30,215 nt of DNA, taken from the IMG/VR virus record IMGVR_UViG_3300009419_000060, positions 1 to 30,215 of that record; one strand, written 5' to 3'. Under the pieces are notes generated by a model. That model did no database searches and was not told the DNA's origin. It saw only the letters and a program-made list of their open reading frames with translations. This document shows positions 16,089 through 24,020 of this stretch, in pieces (the first letter of the stretch is position 1; each line of letters opens with the position of its first letter). The DNA is from a virus. The translations under genes and the position numbers were made by a program.

Positions 16089-18912
16089 CGGCGCTCAGTT
16101 GTACGTCCACTTGCAGGAACTCTGAGGATGAGGCGTCAAACTTCAGCACTCGGACGGCGGGGGAAACCATCTTCATGCCTTTGGACATCCGTTTGTTCAT
16201 GGCCTCGGTGTAGCAACCCAGCATCTGGAGCTCCTTGAGGGTGCCCTTGTAGTTGATCTGCTGACGTACGCAGAAGTCTTTGAACGCCTTGGCCGCGATG
16301 TACAGCTCTTTGGTGTCGGGCTCGTAGCGGATCATCAGCTCACCACGGGGCTCCAGCAAGGGCAGTGCGGACAGGTTGCTCCGAGCGTCCAGCTCACCGT
16401 TGACCACCAGCGCGTTGGAGATGTGTGCGTTGATGAATTCGCCGACTGCGGTGATCGGCGATGCCTGTGGGGGCTTCACTTCTTGGCGCATCTCGCTGAG
16501 CATACGCTTGAGCCACTCGTAGACAGCCTTCATGTCGAAGTCGTGCAAGCCGAGGCTTTTGGCGATCAGGCCACCAGCGATATTGCAAGCGGCAACGCCA
16601 GACCAGAAACGCTCACGCTGAGTGAACTGAACTTCCTTGTCGATACGGGCCTGAACTTGGCGCATCAGATCGACCGCCTCTTCCTTGTTGTTCACCAGCC
16701 ACTGCGCATAGACTTCCATCGCATGGCCGTAGTTGTCCCGCAGTTGGTGATCAAAGAACCGCTTGCCATCGGTCATGGAGATGATGTCGTTGTGGTCAAT
16801 CCTGTACTCAAGTAAGCGCATCGACTCACCATCGGGGGAACTCTTTGCTACGCCGAGCTTCTCGTAAAAGCTGGAGTTGGATGAGCACAGCGTTATGCCC
16901 TGCCATTTGGTGTTGTTGACGCGGAGCTCGTTGGTCGAACCCTTCATCTTTTCTTTGCCCCGGCCTTGGCTGATGCTGTACGCCAGATCGGAGAACTCCA
17001 TGCCGCTCATGTTCGTGATCTCGTCAATCGTGTTGGCGAGGTTGTTCATCACACCCAGTCGGTGAATCTTGGCGTTGAACGTGTCCTTGAACATGGAGGT
17101 CAGCTCTTTGGGCTCACCGCTCACGCTGTTGCACATGTACAGTGCCGTGGACTTGCCCGAGCCTGACTCCGGGGATATGACGTTGATGATTGCCCCTTCC
17201 AGTCCAGTGAACTTGAGCAGTGGAGAGCCGAACGCTGTGAGTGCGGCAAACGCATGGGGCTCCATACCCTTGAGGGCGTACAGGTTGAAGACTTGCTTCC
17301 ACAGGTCAAAGTCACCTTTGACGTGAATCTTCTCTGCGGCATCTTTGTTGGTGCTGGACGGTGGGCTGTAGAACACCCCGTCCTTTGTAATTTCTCGGTC
17401 GCCTAGGATGAACTTGCTGTCACCATCGGCCCAGCCAAATTGGGTTCTCATGGTCTCTGCTTTCTTTACGTACTGCAAATTTTTAACGAATGACACAACA
17501 AACGATGCGAGGTTCTCGTACTGCTTGTGGTGGGCAACAACGCCGTGGTGGGCCAGCTGTTTGCGCAACTCGTCTTTTGCAGAAATGGATGAAGTGGAAA
17601 TGCTGAACTCGCGCACACCATCGTGCGGCAGGTGCAGTCGGAACAGTGCGACTTCCCCAACCTCGGGGTCTTTCATGCGCTTGACCACGTACAGGTCATG
17701 CTCGTACACCAGAGCCGGTTCGTCTTCTTCCTCGGTTGCTCGGCGATAGATGCCGCCCTTTGCGCCACGGAAGAATGGGTATGGATATTCAGGAATCAGG
17801 TAATGCGTCTCTTCGCCAGTCTCCTCGTCGGCAACCACAAAGTCGTTGTCGTCCGGGTCGGCTTCTTCGATCTCCATGCCGAGCACGATCGGGGATTTGA
17901 TCTTGCCCTTGTGGGGGCAGTCGGTGCACCCGGTGGGGTTCAGCTTCTCAAACGTAGCGCAGTGGTGGGGCCCACCCTTGGCGCGTATCTGTGCGACTTT
18001 CCTGCCGACTTCCTCGGGGTCGTACTCCGGGTGCCCCTTGGACATTTTGTGCGCAGCCGCATCGCCATCGGAGCAGAACGCCGCGATCGACAAGGCAGAA
18101 CGCCACAGGGGTTCCTCGATGGACGCTTGGTTTTCAAAGCAGTTAAGCAGTTGCTGACACCCATCACCCTCGGCTGTGCGGAGCATGATGGTCTTGAACT
18201 TTTTGACCTTGTTGCCCATGAGTGCTTCCATCATCGGGCTCATTGAGCGCGGGATGAAGTCGGGTACATCGTCCTTGGGTTCAGGTGCGCCGAGCAACTC
18301 CTTGAGCTGAGCGTACGTCAGGCGCTGTGTGTTCTCGTTGAGGACTGTTACCTCTTTGGGGTCGTCCTGCTTGAAGTTGTACGTGCCGGGTATGCGCAGA
18401 ACCCGTGATGCTTCAAACACCGAGGAGTCAACGATCAGCCCTTGCTCTACACACAACTCACGGAGTCGGTTGGCAAGTGGTTCCCAGTCGCGGCGTGTCA
18501 CTACTTCTTCAAGTAGCCAGTAGGCGTGAATCCCATACCCGGAACTCACCAGAATTGGTCGTGGTAGGCCAACGGCCATGCAGAACTTCTTGAACTCGGC
18601 AAGCCCAATCTCTTGGGTCAAATAGCCTTTGACAACACCCTTCTCGTCTGGGACACCCTTGGTGGGGCCGCAGTCAATGTCCATCCACAGTGCGCGGAAG
18701 TACGTGGCGTTCTCATGTGTCCTGTTATTCAGTGGGCCATACTTGGCGCAACCAAAATACGCATCCACTTTGCGGCGGACAAACTCAGCGGCTATCGCAT
18801 CGACTTCTTCTTTAGTATCTGCAAATCGTTGGTCCGGGTAACGACCGTATCCGAAAACACAGTACCGCCCCTCCGTGGGCAACACGGTGTCGAGTAGGTC
18901 AAAACTGGACAT
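16057..18912 (-). CDS. Bifunctional primase-helicase (AEP-type primase domain plus DUF927-like helicase)
   Basis: The 951-residue replication protein has an N-terminal archaeo-eukaryotic-primase-like domain with MDID (77-80), SSGYGIHAYWLL (123-134) and ASRVLRIPGT (168-177). These are the DxD, sxGxH and R...RxPGT motifs of that superfamily. A PriCT-like linker follows, with a Cys/His cluster (C318, C329, C332, H334). The C-terminal half is a DUF927-like helicase: Walker A E582-SGSGKST-589, Walker B-like D630-E631, and SISQGRGKEKMKG downstream. It makes primers and opens the fork for the polymerase encoded in the same operon. It starts 2 bases after the HTH gene with no clear Shine-Dalgarno, so it probably depends on translational coupling. 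The length fits fused primase-helicases of phages. Confidence 0.88.
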   Translation of the reverse strand: MSSFDLLDTVLPTEGRYCVFGYGRYPDQRFADTKEEVDAIAAEFVRRKVDAYFGCAKYGPLNNRTHENATYFRALWMDIDCGPTKGVPDEKGVVKGYLTQEIGLAEFKKFCMAVGLPRPILVSSGYGIHAYWLLEEVVTRRDWEPLANRLRELCVEQGLIVDSSVFEASRVLRIPGTYNFKQDDPKEVTVLNENTQRLTYAQLKELLGAPEPKDDVPDFIPRSMSPMMEALMGNKVKKFKTIMLRTAEGDGCQQLLNCFENQASIEEPLWRSALSIAAFCSDGDAAAHKMSKGHPEYDPEEVGRKVAQIRAKGGPHHCATFEKLNPTGCTDCPHKGKIKSPIVLGMEIEEADPDDNDFVVADEETGEETHYLIPEYPYPFFRGAKGGIYRRATEEEDEPALVYEHDLYVVKRMKDPEVGEVALFRLHLPHDGVREFSISTSSISAKDELRKQLAHHGVVAHHKQYENLASFVVSFVKNLQYVKKAETMRTQFGWADGDSKFILGDREITKDGVFYSPPSSTNKDAAEKIHVKGDFDLWKQVFNLYALKGMEPHAFAALTAFGSPLLKFTGLEGAIINVISPESGSGKSTALYMCNSVSGEPKELTSMFKDTFNAKIHRLGVMNNLANTIDEITNMSGMEFSDLAYSISQGRGKEKMKGSTNELRVNNTKWQGITLCSSNSSFYEKLGVAKSSPDGESMRLLEYRIDHNDIISMTDGKRFFDHQLRDNYGHAMEVYAQWLVNNKEEAVDLMRQVQARIDKEVQFTQRERFWSGVAACNIAGGLIAKSLGLHDFDMKAVYEWLKRMLSEMRQEVKPPQASPITAVGEFINAHISNALVVNGELDARSNLSALPLLEPRGELMIRYEPDTKELYIAAKAFKDFCVRQQINYKGTLKELQMLGCYTEAMNKRMSKGMKMVSPAVRVLKFDASSSEFLQVDVQLSADEDRNSSVPD

Positions 18913-18914
18913 GT

Positions 18915-19166
18915 TTATTTCTGCTTGTTGTGGCGGCGCTTGATACTGCGTATGTACTTCTCGATGGCGGCGTGAGTCTCTGGGTGGGGCACTGAGTCCC
19001 CTTTGAACCAGTTGTAAACGGCCATGCGACTGACTCCAAAAGAATCAGCAACATGGCTTACGCTTACGCCTTCAAGAATACATACACGGCCCAAGGCTAC
19101 GCCGAGAGACTTGATGTTGGCCTTTTTGTTGGCGTACACCAAGCTCTGGCTGTAACCATAGCTCAT
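18915..19166 (-). CDS. Small helix-turn-helix DNA-binding protein
   Basis: The 83-residue basic protein has a helix-turn-helix at about 34-55 (VSVSHVADSFGVSRMAVYNWFKG), of the XRE/Cro or resolvase-like type, followed by a basic tail (IRSIKRRHNKQK). It has a GGAG-type ribosome binding site, lies 2 bases after the ssDNA-binding protein gene and 2 bases before the primase-helicase gene. I infer it is a phage regulator or a replication accessory factor. The palindrome at 20535-20553 is a natural candidate operator, but nothing in the sequence links the two directly. Confidence 0.75.
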   Translation of the reverse strand: MSYGYSQSLVYANKKANIKSLGVALGRVCILEGVSVSHVADSFGVSRMAVYNWFKGDSVPHPETHAAIEKYIRSIKRRHNKQK

Positions 19167-19168
19167 GC

Positions 19169-20068
19169 TTACTCCTCGTCAGTCCATGCGGCGACCACAG
19201 AACCCAAGTCCTTCTTCGCGGTCGGGGCAGGTGCGTCAGCTTTCTTGCTTTCGCGTTTGGTGGGCTCGGCCACAGCATCGGCAACCGTCACGGGCGCGGC
19301 GGCTTTGGGTGCGGGGGCTTCCAGCTTAGGGGCTCGGCCTGATGTGTCCGCTTGGTACGGAGTCATCAAGACCATCTTCTGCACTTCGGGCTTTGCCGCC
19401 ACTTCGCTAGTCACAGCGTACTCAGCCTTGTTGATGAAACGTGCTGGGGTGAACAGCACCGACTGGTTGTCGTTTTCTTCGTTGAAGCTGATGGTGGTCA
19501 CCACGTAGTCCAAGCTCTTGCCGTTGTTGGCGAGGTACTTGGTGTAGTTACCGAACGTGTGGGTGTTGTCGGCAGTGCTGTCACCGAACAGGGACTTGGA
19601 GGCCAAGTTCATTTGGTAGATTTCACCTTCCAGCGAAGTACCAAAGTCTTCTTCCAACACCATAGCGATGCGCTGGCTGTAACGGCAAGCCTTGGAGTTG
19701 CCCATGCCGGAACCCTTGATGTTCTGCTGGCAAGAGTCGCAACGATCTGCTTGGGGGTTAGCCGAACCTGCGTCCGGTGCATTGCCGTCATTGCTGAAGC
19801 AGTCAGGTGCGGAGGGCTCGGCATCGGGGGTCCACTGCTTTGCGTAGAAAATACGACCGACCTTGGGGGATGCGTTGACGATGATGGCGTTAAGGTTGCC
19901 CTTAACTTTGCCCATCTCTTCGCCGCCGACTACCTTGCGGAAGATGCCGTTCTTCGGCACGATGCGTTTGACGCCGGTCTTACCAGCCAACGATTTCGTA
20001 AGGTCACTGACACCTGCTTGTTGCAGGAAGTCGGGGAGGTCTTGATTCAACAGTGTGAGGTTACTCAT
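19169..20068 (-). CDS. Putative ssDNA-binding protein with four-Cys cluster and acidic tail
   Basis: I chose ATG 20068, behind AAGGAA, rather than the in-frame start at 20095, which would overlap the gene upstream. The result is 299 residues. The N-terminal two thirds look OB-fold-like in composition and include a Cys cluster (C90, C110, C113, C128; CDSCQQNIKGS...ACRYSQR) that could bind zinc. A Pro/Ala/Lys-rich linker leads to a short acidic, aromatic tail (VVAAWTDEE), the hallmark of single-stranded DNA-binding proteins that recruit replication partners. The position between a Gp157-like gene and the primase-helicase gene fits. The family is inferred from architecture, not from a recognised homologue. 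Confidence 0.6.
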   Translation of the reverse strand: MSNLTLLNQDLPDFLQQAGVSDLTKSLAGKTGVKRIVPKNGIFRKVVGGEEMGKVKGNLNAIIVNASPKVGRIFYAKQWTPDAEPSAPDCFSNDGNAPDAGSANPQADRCDSCQQNIKGSGMGNSKACRYSQRIAMVLEEDFGTSLEGEIYQMNLASKSLFGDSTADNTHTFGNYTKYLANNGKSLDYVVTTISFNEENDNQSVLFTPARFINKAEYAVTSEVAAKPEVQKMVLMTPYQADTSGRAPKLEAPAPKAAAPVTVADAVAEPTKRESKKADAPAPTAKKDLGSVVAAWTDEE

Positions 20069-20069
20069 C

Positions 20070-20498
20070 TTAATTTCCTTTGGAACGTCTAACAACCACG
20101 GAGTACGAATTTTCCACGTTGACCCCGATGGGGAACGTGTCGGGATTCTCGGAAAGAAACTCTTTCAGGTGTGTCTGATGAAGTCTCTTTTCCAACAGGC
20201 CAAACGCATCATGTTCTTTGATGAACTGATACATCGAATCCCAATCATTCGTCCAGTACCGTGACTTTACGGAACGGATGATCGTGCCATGTGGGGTGCG
20301 AACGCTGTCGGCGTTCATGTTTTTGCAGACCTCAAGCATCTCTGTTTCGATGATGCTCATCTGCTCTTCAATTTCTTTTTCACGGGCCTCGGCCTCACGG
20401 CGCATGTCGTCCCGCTTGTCGCGCATCTTGAGGTAGACGGCGGTCAGTGTGTCGAGGTCTACGAGGGGGGAATCTTTCCCCTGAACTTCTTCGTCCAT
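20070..20498 (-). CDS. Gp157-like coiled-coil protein (142 residues)
   Basis: The first gene after the internal promoter at 20523-20550 has a strong AAGGAG ribosome binding site. Residues about 15-62 form a charged coiled coil (LKMRDKRDDMRREAEAREKE, then EEQMSIIETEMLEV). The C-terminal half has TPHGTIIRSVKSRYWTNDWD, then EKRLHQTHLKEFLSEN and PIGVNVENSYSVVVRR. This coil, then a small strand, then the W-W-D pattern is that of Gp157-type phage proteins, thought to act in phage resistance or recombination. The assignment is by pattern only. Its stop is 1 base from the ssDNA-binding gene start. Confidence 0.6.
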   Translation of the reverse strand: MDEEVQGKDSPLVDLDTLTAVYLKMRDKRDDMRREAEAREKEIEEQMSIIETEMLEVCKNMNADSVRTPHGTIIRSVKSRYWTNDWDSMYQFIKEHDAFGLLEKRLHQTHLKEFLSENPDTFPIGVNVENSYSVVVRRSKGN

Positions 20499-20522
20499 AC
20501 TTTTCTCCTTGGTTGGTGAGCT

Positions 20523-20550
20523 ACTCTACCACAACTCTTGACAGTGTCAA
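20523..20550 (-). promoter_or_regulatory. Sigma70-like promoter PL2, -35 TTGACA, -10 TAGAGT
   Basis: On the minus strand a perfect TTGACA (20545-20550) is spaced 16 bases from TAGAGT (20523-20528), about 25 bases before the start of the gene at 20498. The -35 box lies inside a 19-bp palindrome. The site shares TTGACA, AAGAG and TGTGGTA blocks at identical spacing with the promoter at 27168-27195. Confidence 0.7.
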
Positions 20551-20553
20551 GAG
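20535..20553. repeat. Perfect 19-bp palindrome over the -35 box, candidate operator
   Basis: The site is CTCTTGACA-G-TGTCAAGAG, with two perfect 9-base arms around one base. It covers the -35 hexamer of the minus-strand promoter and the last codons of the helicase gene. A dimeric repressor bound here would block that promoter. It is not followed by a U-tract, so a terminator is unlikely. Confidence 0.7.
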
Positions 20554-21935
20554 GTTTCTTCAAAAATTTCTTCTTGGTAGAGGTCGATGATTTCTTTGTG
20601 TCCCGCCACGTTGTTTTGCAACATGGAGTACAGGCGGCTTTCGACTTGGCTTCCACGGATGTGGACGATGGTCATGGGGTTGACCTGCCCGGGGCGGTCG
20701 ATACGTGCGTTGGCTTGCAAGTACGTTTCTACGCTGGTGCACGGAGCGTACCAAATAATGGTGTCGGCGGCAGTTAGGGTAAGCCCGTGGGATGCGGCTT
20801 GCGGTTGGATAATCAACACTTTGGGGTCGGGTTGCTCTTGGAACTGCTTGACCACGTCCGATCGCTTGTTCACCGACACACTGCCGTTGATGATCTCGCA
20901 CGTCACGCCGTTCTTTGTCAGGTGCTTCTCAAGTAGCATGATCGAGTGAGTGAACGGCACAAAGATCAACACCTTGTTACTGCACTCGTCCACGATCTCC
21001 TGCACCACGTTCAGGCGGTTGCTTACGTCAAAATCCACCACCTCGCCAGTGTCGGTATAGATTGAGCCACATGAAATCTGGAGCAGCTTGTTGATCTGCG
21101 TTGCGGCGTTGACGGCTGAGATTTCTTCCCCTGCCGCCTCGATCATCATCTCCTTCTTGAGTAGCTTGTAGAAGCCAGTCTGCTGGGGAGTCAGTGGGGC
21201 ATCGCGTTCAACGAACGTCAGCGGAGGCAGGTCAATACACTGGCGCTTTTCAAACCGGATTGCGGGTTGCAGTGCAGTGTGCACGATGTGCTTTGCAGTC
21301 GGCTTCGGGATGTACCGATACTGGCTGACCTTGGTCATCACCATGTCTTTGAAGTGCGTGAAGAACTGCGGTACGCCCTTGGGGTTGACCAGCTTTGCCA
21401 AGCCATAAGCATCGGCGGGAGACTGAGCGGCGGGTGTGCCGGTCAACATCCATAAGCCCTTGATAACTTTTGTTAGGTCTCGGAGGTCTTTCCAGCGGCT
21501 TGTCTGTGCGTTCTTATACGCAGACGCTTCGTCTACAACGATGAGGTCAAACCCGCCGTTGATGATCTCGTCCTTGACGATGCCGACCCCGTCAAAGTTG
21601 ATGATGACGAACTCGGCCCCAGCGTTGATGATCTCCTTGCGCTTACGTGCATTGCCGTAGGCGACAGAGACTGTGCGGTGCAGTGCAAACTTGAACAGGT
21701 CGCCCTGCCAAGCGGACTTCATGATCGACAAGGGGCAGATCACAAGCACTCGGCGTATGAGGCCGATGTTCATGAGGTAGTCAACGGCCCAGATCACTGA
21801 TGCGGTTTTGCCGGTGCCTTGCTCGTTGAAGCAAAACGCCTTGCGGTTACTAACCAAAAACTCTGCTGTTGACTTCTGATGTACGAACGGAGTGAACCCG
21901 TGAGGACGGGGCCACTCATACTCTGATAGGTTCAT
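20547..21935 (-). CDS. SNF2-type DNA helicase/translocase (SF2)
   Basis: The 462-residue protein shows SF2/SNF2 motifs in order: Q-like N-terminus, Walker A N37-EQGTGKT-44, DEAS box 135-138 (IVVDEASAYKN), LTGTP (164-168), and motif VI QANARIDRPGQ (407-417). The DRPGQ and TGTPAAQSP forms are typical of phage SNF2-like helicases. It hydrolyses ATP to move on DNA, probably in recombination or replication. It has a good AAGGAAG ribosome binding site. The gene overlaps the small upstream gene by 20 bases. Its stop codon lies inside the palindrome at 20535-20553, so the next gene in the operon has its own promoter. Confidence 0.9.
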   Translation of the reverse strand: MNLSEYEWPRPHGFTPFVHQKSTAEFLVSNRKAFCFNEQGTGKTASVIWAVDYLMNIGLIRRVLVICPLSIMKSAWQGDLFKFALHRTVSVAYGNARKRKEIINAGAEFVIINFDGVGIVKDEIINGGFDLIVVDEASAYKNAQTSRWKDLRDLTKVIKGLWMLTGTPAAQSPADAYGLAKLVNPKGVPQFFTHFKDMVMTKVSQYRYIPKPTAKHIVHTALQPAIRFEKRQCIDLPPLTFVERDAPLTPQQTGFYKLLKKEMMIEAAGEEISAVNAATQINKLLQISCGSIYTDTGEVVDFDVSNRLNVVQEIVDECSNKVLIFVPFTHSIMLLEKHLTKNGVTCEIINGSVSVNKRSDVVKQFQEQPDPKVLIIQPQAASHGLTLTAADTIIWYAPCTSVETYLQANARIDRPGQVNPMTIVHIRGSQVESRLYSMLQNNVAGHKEIIDLYQEEIFEETS

Positions 21936-22110
21936 TTTCTTCCTTTGGTTTCAGTCTAACTTTCAATCTGGCGTGGTCGCTTTCAAGCAACCGGGCATCG
22001 TGCATACGCTCGGCTAGACTGGATAGGTCATTCCCGGTTTCGTTCGCAAGTTCCCACCAGTCCACCCAGCCTCTGCCATACCGCAGTAACCACATTTGCT
22101 CGTCCGTCAT
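21916..22110 (-). CDS. Small phage protein (64 residues), possible DNA-binding
   Basis: The 64-residue protein begins MTDEQMWLLRYGRGWVDWWE and continues with a helix-turn-helix-like stretch (LANETGNDLSSLAERMHDARLL) and a basic end (KVRLKPKEE). Its start overlaps the HNH-like gene by 4 bases (ATGA), and its end overlaps the helicase start by 20 bases. The short helix pattern could be a winged-helix-like DNA-binding fold. I do not recognise a named family. Confidence 0.7.
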   Translation of the reverse strand: MTDEQMWLLRYGRGWVDWWELANETGNDLSSLAERMHDARLLESDHARLKVRLKPKEENEPIRV

Positions 22111-22418
22111 TTCTTCCGTTCCTTTGTGCTGGTCTCGGTCACCAGCTTGTGGTTGCTGTTGCGTTTGAACGAACGGTTCTTGGCCGCGCTTTCGATACGC
22201 ACACCGTGTCCGTTGGTTCCACCTTTAGATAGAGCCTTGACGTGTGCAACATCTTTGCCTTCGCGGATGTCAGCTTTTCCGTCCTTGTCTCGGTCAGGGT
22301 GCTTCTTGTCGATGGTCTCTCGCGCACGTTGGCGCTCGGCTCGTGCTGGCCCTTCTCCTCGGGCTTTCTGTAATTCGTATTCATGTTTGTACGGTCGGGG
22401 GGTTTTGGTGTAAGGCAT
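22107..22418 (-). CDS. HNH-endonuclease-like protein (103 residues)
   Basis: I chose ATG 22418 behind AGGAG; the frame is open upstream to 22526, but that part overlaps the RecB-like gene. The C-terminal half resembles the phage HNH family: KDVAHVKALSKGGTNGHGVR (55-74), then IESAAKNRSFKRN (75-87). The usual DVDH is DVAH here, so one acidic residue of the first metal site is replaced, and activity may be reduced or altered. The N-terminus is basic (RPYKHEYELQKARGEGPARA). It lies between two small replication or recombination genes and overlaps the next gene by ATGA. Confidence 0.65.
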   Translation of the reverse strand: MPYTKTPRPYKHEYELQKARGEGPARAERQRARETIDKKHPDRDKDGKADIREGKDVAHVKALSKGGTNGHGVRIESAAKNRSFKRNSNHKLVTETSTKERKK

Positions 22419-22419
22419 T

Positions 22420-23082
22420 TCAGCTCCTGTTGTATTCGCACTGCCGCACTGAGCAGAACTTGCACAGCGGCCCTTGGACGGGATTCCGGACCCCATTTTC
22501 CAACGCCGCCTCGATTCGCGCAACATCCCGCGCAGGTTTTTCCACGTACTTGGGGACCATCACGGCGTGGTGTTCCGCTTTGACAAACTCTTTACTTACA
22601 ACGAACAAGAGCGCCGACTTGATGCGCTCGATCTTCGGGAACTTGGCAAAGATACCAGCGGCAACCAAGTCCAGTTGTTTGATGTCTGCGTACCGGGCGC
22701 TCTTGCTGGTCTTGTAGTCCACAGAGTAGGCGAGCTTCTTTTCTTCGTTGATCACAACCAAATCGGCGATGCCGTGCCACCAGACATTCGGGGCGCTGAA
22801 CTCACACGCCTGTAAGTCCTTGGTCAGCCCCAGCTTCACTTCGCACAGCTTCTCGCCGGGGATTGCCTTGAGGTTGTCCAGCGTCTCTTGCATGTACGCA
22901 AACTGAGGGGGAACTGGTTTATCGTCACGGATGTATTCTTCCGCAACGGTGTGGGCAGACTTCCCGTACAGCGTGGCCGTGGTGTCGGGCTCGACAACAT
23001 CCTTGGCGATTTTGGTGTGGTAGTACTTCTTCGGACACTGCTGGAATGTCTTGAGGCTACTGAATGACCAGACGATGCTCAT
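22420..23082 (-). CDS. RecB/Cas4-like PD-(D/E)XK nuclease with four-Cys (Fe-S type) site
   Basis: The 220-residue protein starts MSIVWSFSSLKTFQQCPKKY, the classic entry of RecB-family/Cas4/AddB nucleases with the first Cys (C16). It then has GKSAH (40-44), GIADLVV (D107), a DYKT box (D122, K124) and Q136. Three further Cys are at the C-terminus (C207, C210, C215), so a Fe-S cluster is likely. The domain order and length fit a stand-alone exonuclease acting in recombination or DNA processing. It overlaps the upstream nuclease gene by ATGA. Confidence 0.88.
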   Translation of the reverse strand: MSIVWSFSSLKTFQQCPKKYYHTKIAKDVVEPDTTATLYGKSAHTVAEEYIRDDKPVPPQFAYMQETLDNLKAIPGEKLCEVKLGLTKDLQACEFSAPNVWWHGIADLVVINEEKKLAYSVDYKTSKSARYADIKQLDLVAAGIFAKFPKIERIKSALLFVVSKEFVKAEHHAVMVPKYVEKPARDVARIEAALENGVRNPVQGPLCKFCSVRQCEYNRS

Positions 23083-23681
23083 TGTGCGCCCCGCTGTCCA
23101 TGTTCAAACCTAGCGGCTCGTGCGGCGGCGTACGCCTTCTCTACTTGGGGGTAGTACACGTTTACGTGGACCTGCCTTGTGTCAATGCCCCAGTTGTCTT
23201 CTTCGCAGTCCAGCCCGTGCACGGGTGCTACGCCCAACATACGGGTAAACGGTTCATCCCCAACAATGGCTATTTGATCGCCGTCAAAAAACGCGTAGGA
23301 TTTGCAGAGCCCCTTGTAGTGTTGCAGGATGGGGTGCAGGTATATTTTGCTCGTTGATGCCTGTGGGATTTCGGACAGCAAAAGCAAGCCGTGGCGTTTC
23401 CCGTACGAGTCCTGAAAGTCCGGCAGGATGCCACCGTAGTCGTGCATCTCGGAATAGCGGTGCCAATCTTTTTTCAGCGCGTTCGTGTCGCCCTTAACTT
23501 CTACGTAGATACCACCACTGCCATAGCGGTTGGGCAAATAAAAGTCCGGCAAGTAGCGTTCAATCTTGCTGGCTTTGACTTCGCCCCGATCGTAGTAGTC
23601 AAATATCTCCCGCTCAAACCCTTGATCTTCGTACTTCCACTGGATGCCGAGCGTGTCAAAGAACACAGCCCAACGCCTCAA
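23079..23681 (-). CDS. PD-(D/E)XK endonuclease-like protein, N-terminus frameshifted
   Basis: The visible frame encodes 200 residues from a TTG and begins MRRWAVFFDTLGIQWKYEDQ. YLPDFYLP (43-50, D46) and YVEVKGD (59-65, E61, K63) form a PD-(D/E)XK nuclease core. A better start is ATG 23739, which overlaps the upstream gene by ATGA and reads KGYHFRSRLEA in another frame. Together they give KGYHFRSRLEA-RWAVFFD, the usual beginning of this phage protein. About two bases seem missing near 23680-23690 (a CGCG step reduced to CG). The N-terminal Glu (RLEA) would be cut off by the shift. Treat the gene as real but broken, either by mutation or by a sequence error. Confidence 0.72.
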   Translation of the reverse strand: MRRWAVFFDTLGIQWKYEDQGFEREIFDYYDRGEVKASKIERYLPDFYLPNRYGSGGIYVEVKGDTNALKKDWHRYSEMHDYGGILPDFQDSYGKRHGLLLLSEIPQASTSKIYLHPILQHYKGLCKSYAFFDGDQIAIVGDEPFTRMLGVAPVHGLDCEEDNWGIDTRQVHVNVYYPQVEKAYAAARAARFEHGQRGAQ

Positions 23682-23739
23682 GGCGTGACCGAAAGTGGTA
23701 GCCCTTGTAGAAAGTTTCGATTGCTTTAATTTCGCTCAT
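23656..23739 (-). pseudogene. Out-of-frame N-terminal piece of the PD-(D/E)XK gene
   Basis: An ATG at 23739 opens 27 codons (MSEIKAIETFYKGYHFRSRL, then EALGCVL) to a TGA. It overlaps the upstream gene by ATGA and matches the missing start of the nuclease gene at 23079-23681. It joins that frame only if about two bases are restored near 23680-23690. Confidence 0.65.
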
Positions 23740-24020
23740 GTGTTGAGTCCTTTCAAGACCAGCAGGGTTGTGAGTGCTTGCGTAAGCGTTTGGTCCTCGG
23801 GCACGATGAACATCTCGTTGGTCCAGTCAGGTCCGTGGTTGTTGGGCTTGTACGTGCTTACCTCCAAGATGCGCCCGTTCATCGCCTTCATCACGCCGAT
23901 GCGGAACGAGGGGATGGTGTCACTGCGGATGCTTTCGCACCTGCTAACTTGTGGTGTCAGCCCCCGCATGTCTTCCTCACGTAACGCCCATTGGATTATT
24001 TGGTTGAGTAGTTTTCTCAT
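23736..24020 (-). CDS. Conserved-looking phage protein (94 residues), unknown function
   Basis: The 94-residue protein sits directly behind the polymerase gene with a TGATG overlap, and runs into the nuclease gene with ATGA. It is basic at the N-terminus (MRKLLNQIIQWALREEDMRG), then has a beta-rich core (RIGVMKAMNGRILEVSTYKP, NNHGPDWTNEMFIV) and a helical end. The pattern GRILEVSTYKPNNHGPDW is conserved-looking, but I cannot attach a function. Close linkage to the polymerase suggests a replication accessory role. Confidence 0.7.
   Translation of the reverse strand: MRKLLNQIIQWALREEDMRGLTPQVSRCESIRSDTIPSFRIGVMKAMNGRILEVSTYKPNNHGPDWTNEMFIVPEDQTLTQALTTLLVLKGLNT

Noticed and set aside
15861-16238. 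Plus-strand open frame with AAGGAG at 15853-15858
   Set aside because: Only 2 bases separate the AAGGAG from the ATG, and the frame is antisense to two well-supported minus-strand genes with no recognisable protein.
17623-18246. 207-codon plus-strand frame across the primase-helicase gene
   Set aside because: Antisense shadow; the minus frame has the conserved primase and helicase motifs.
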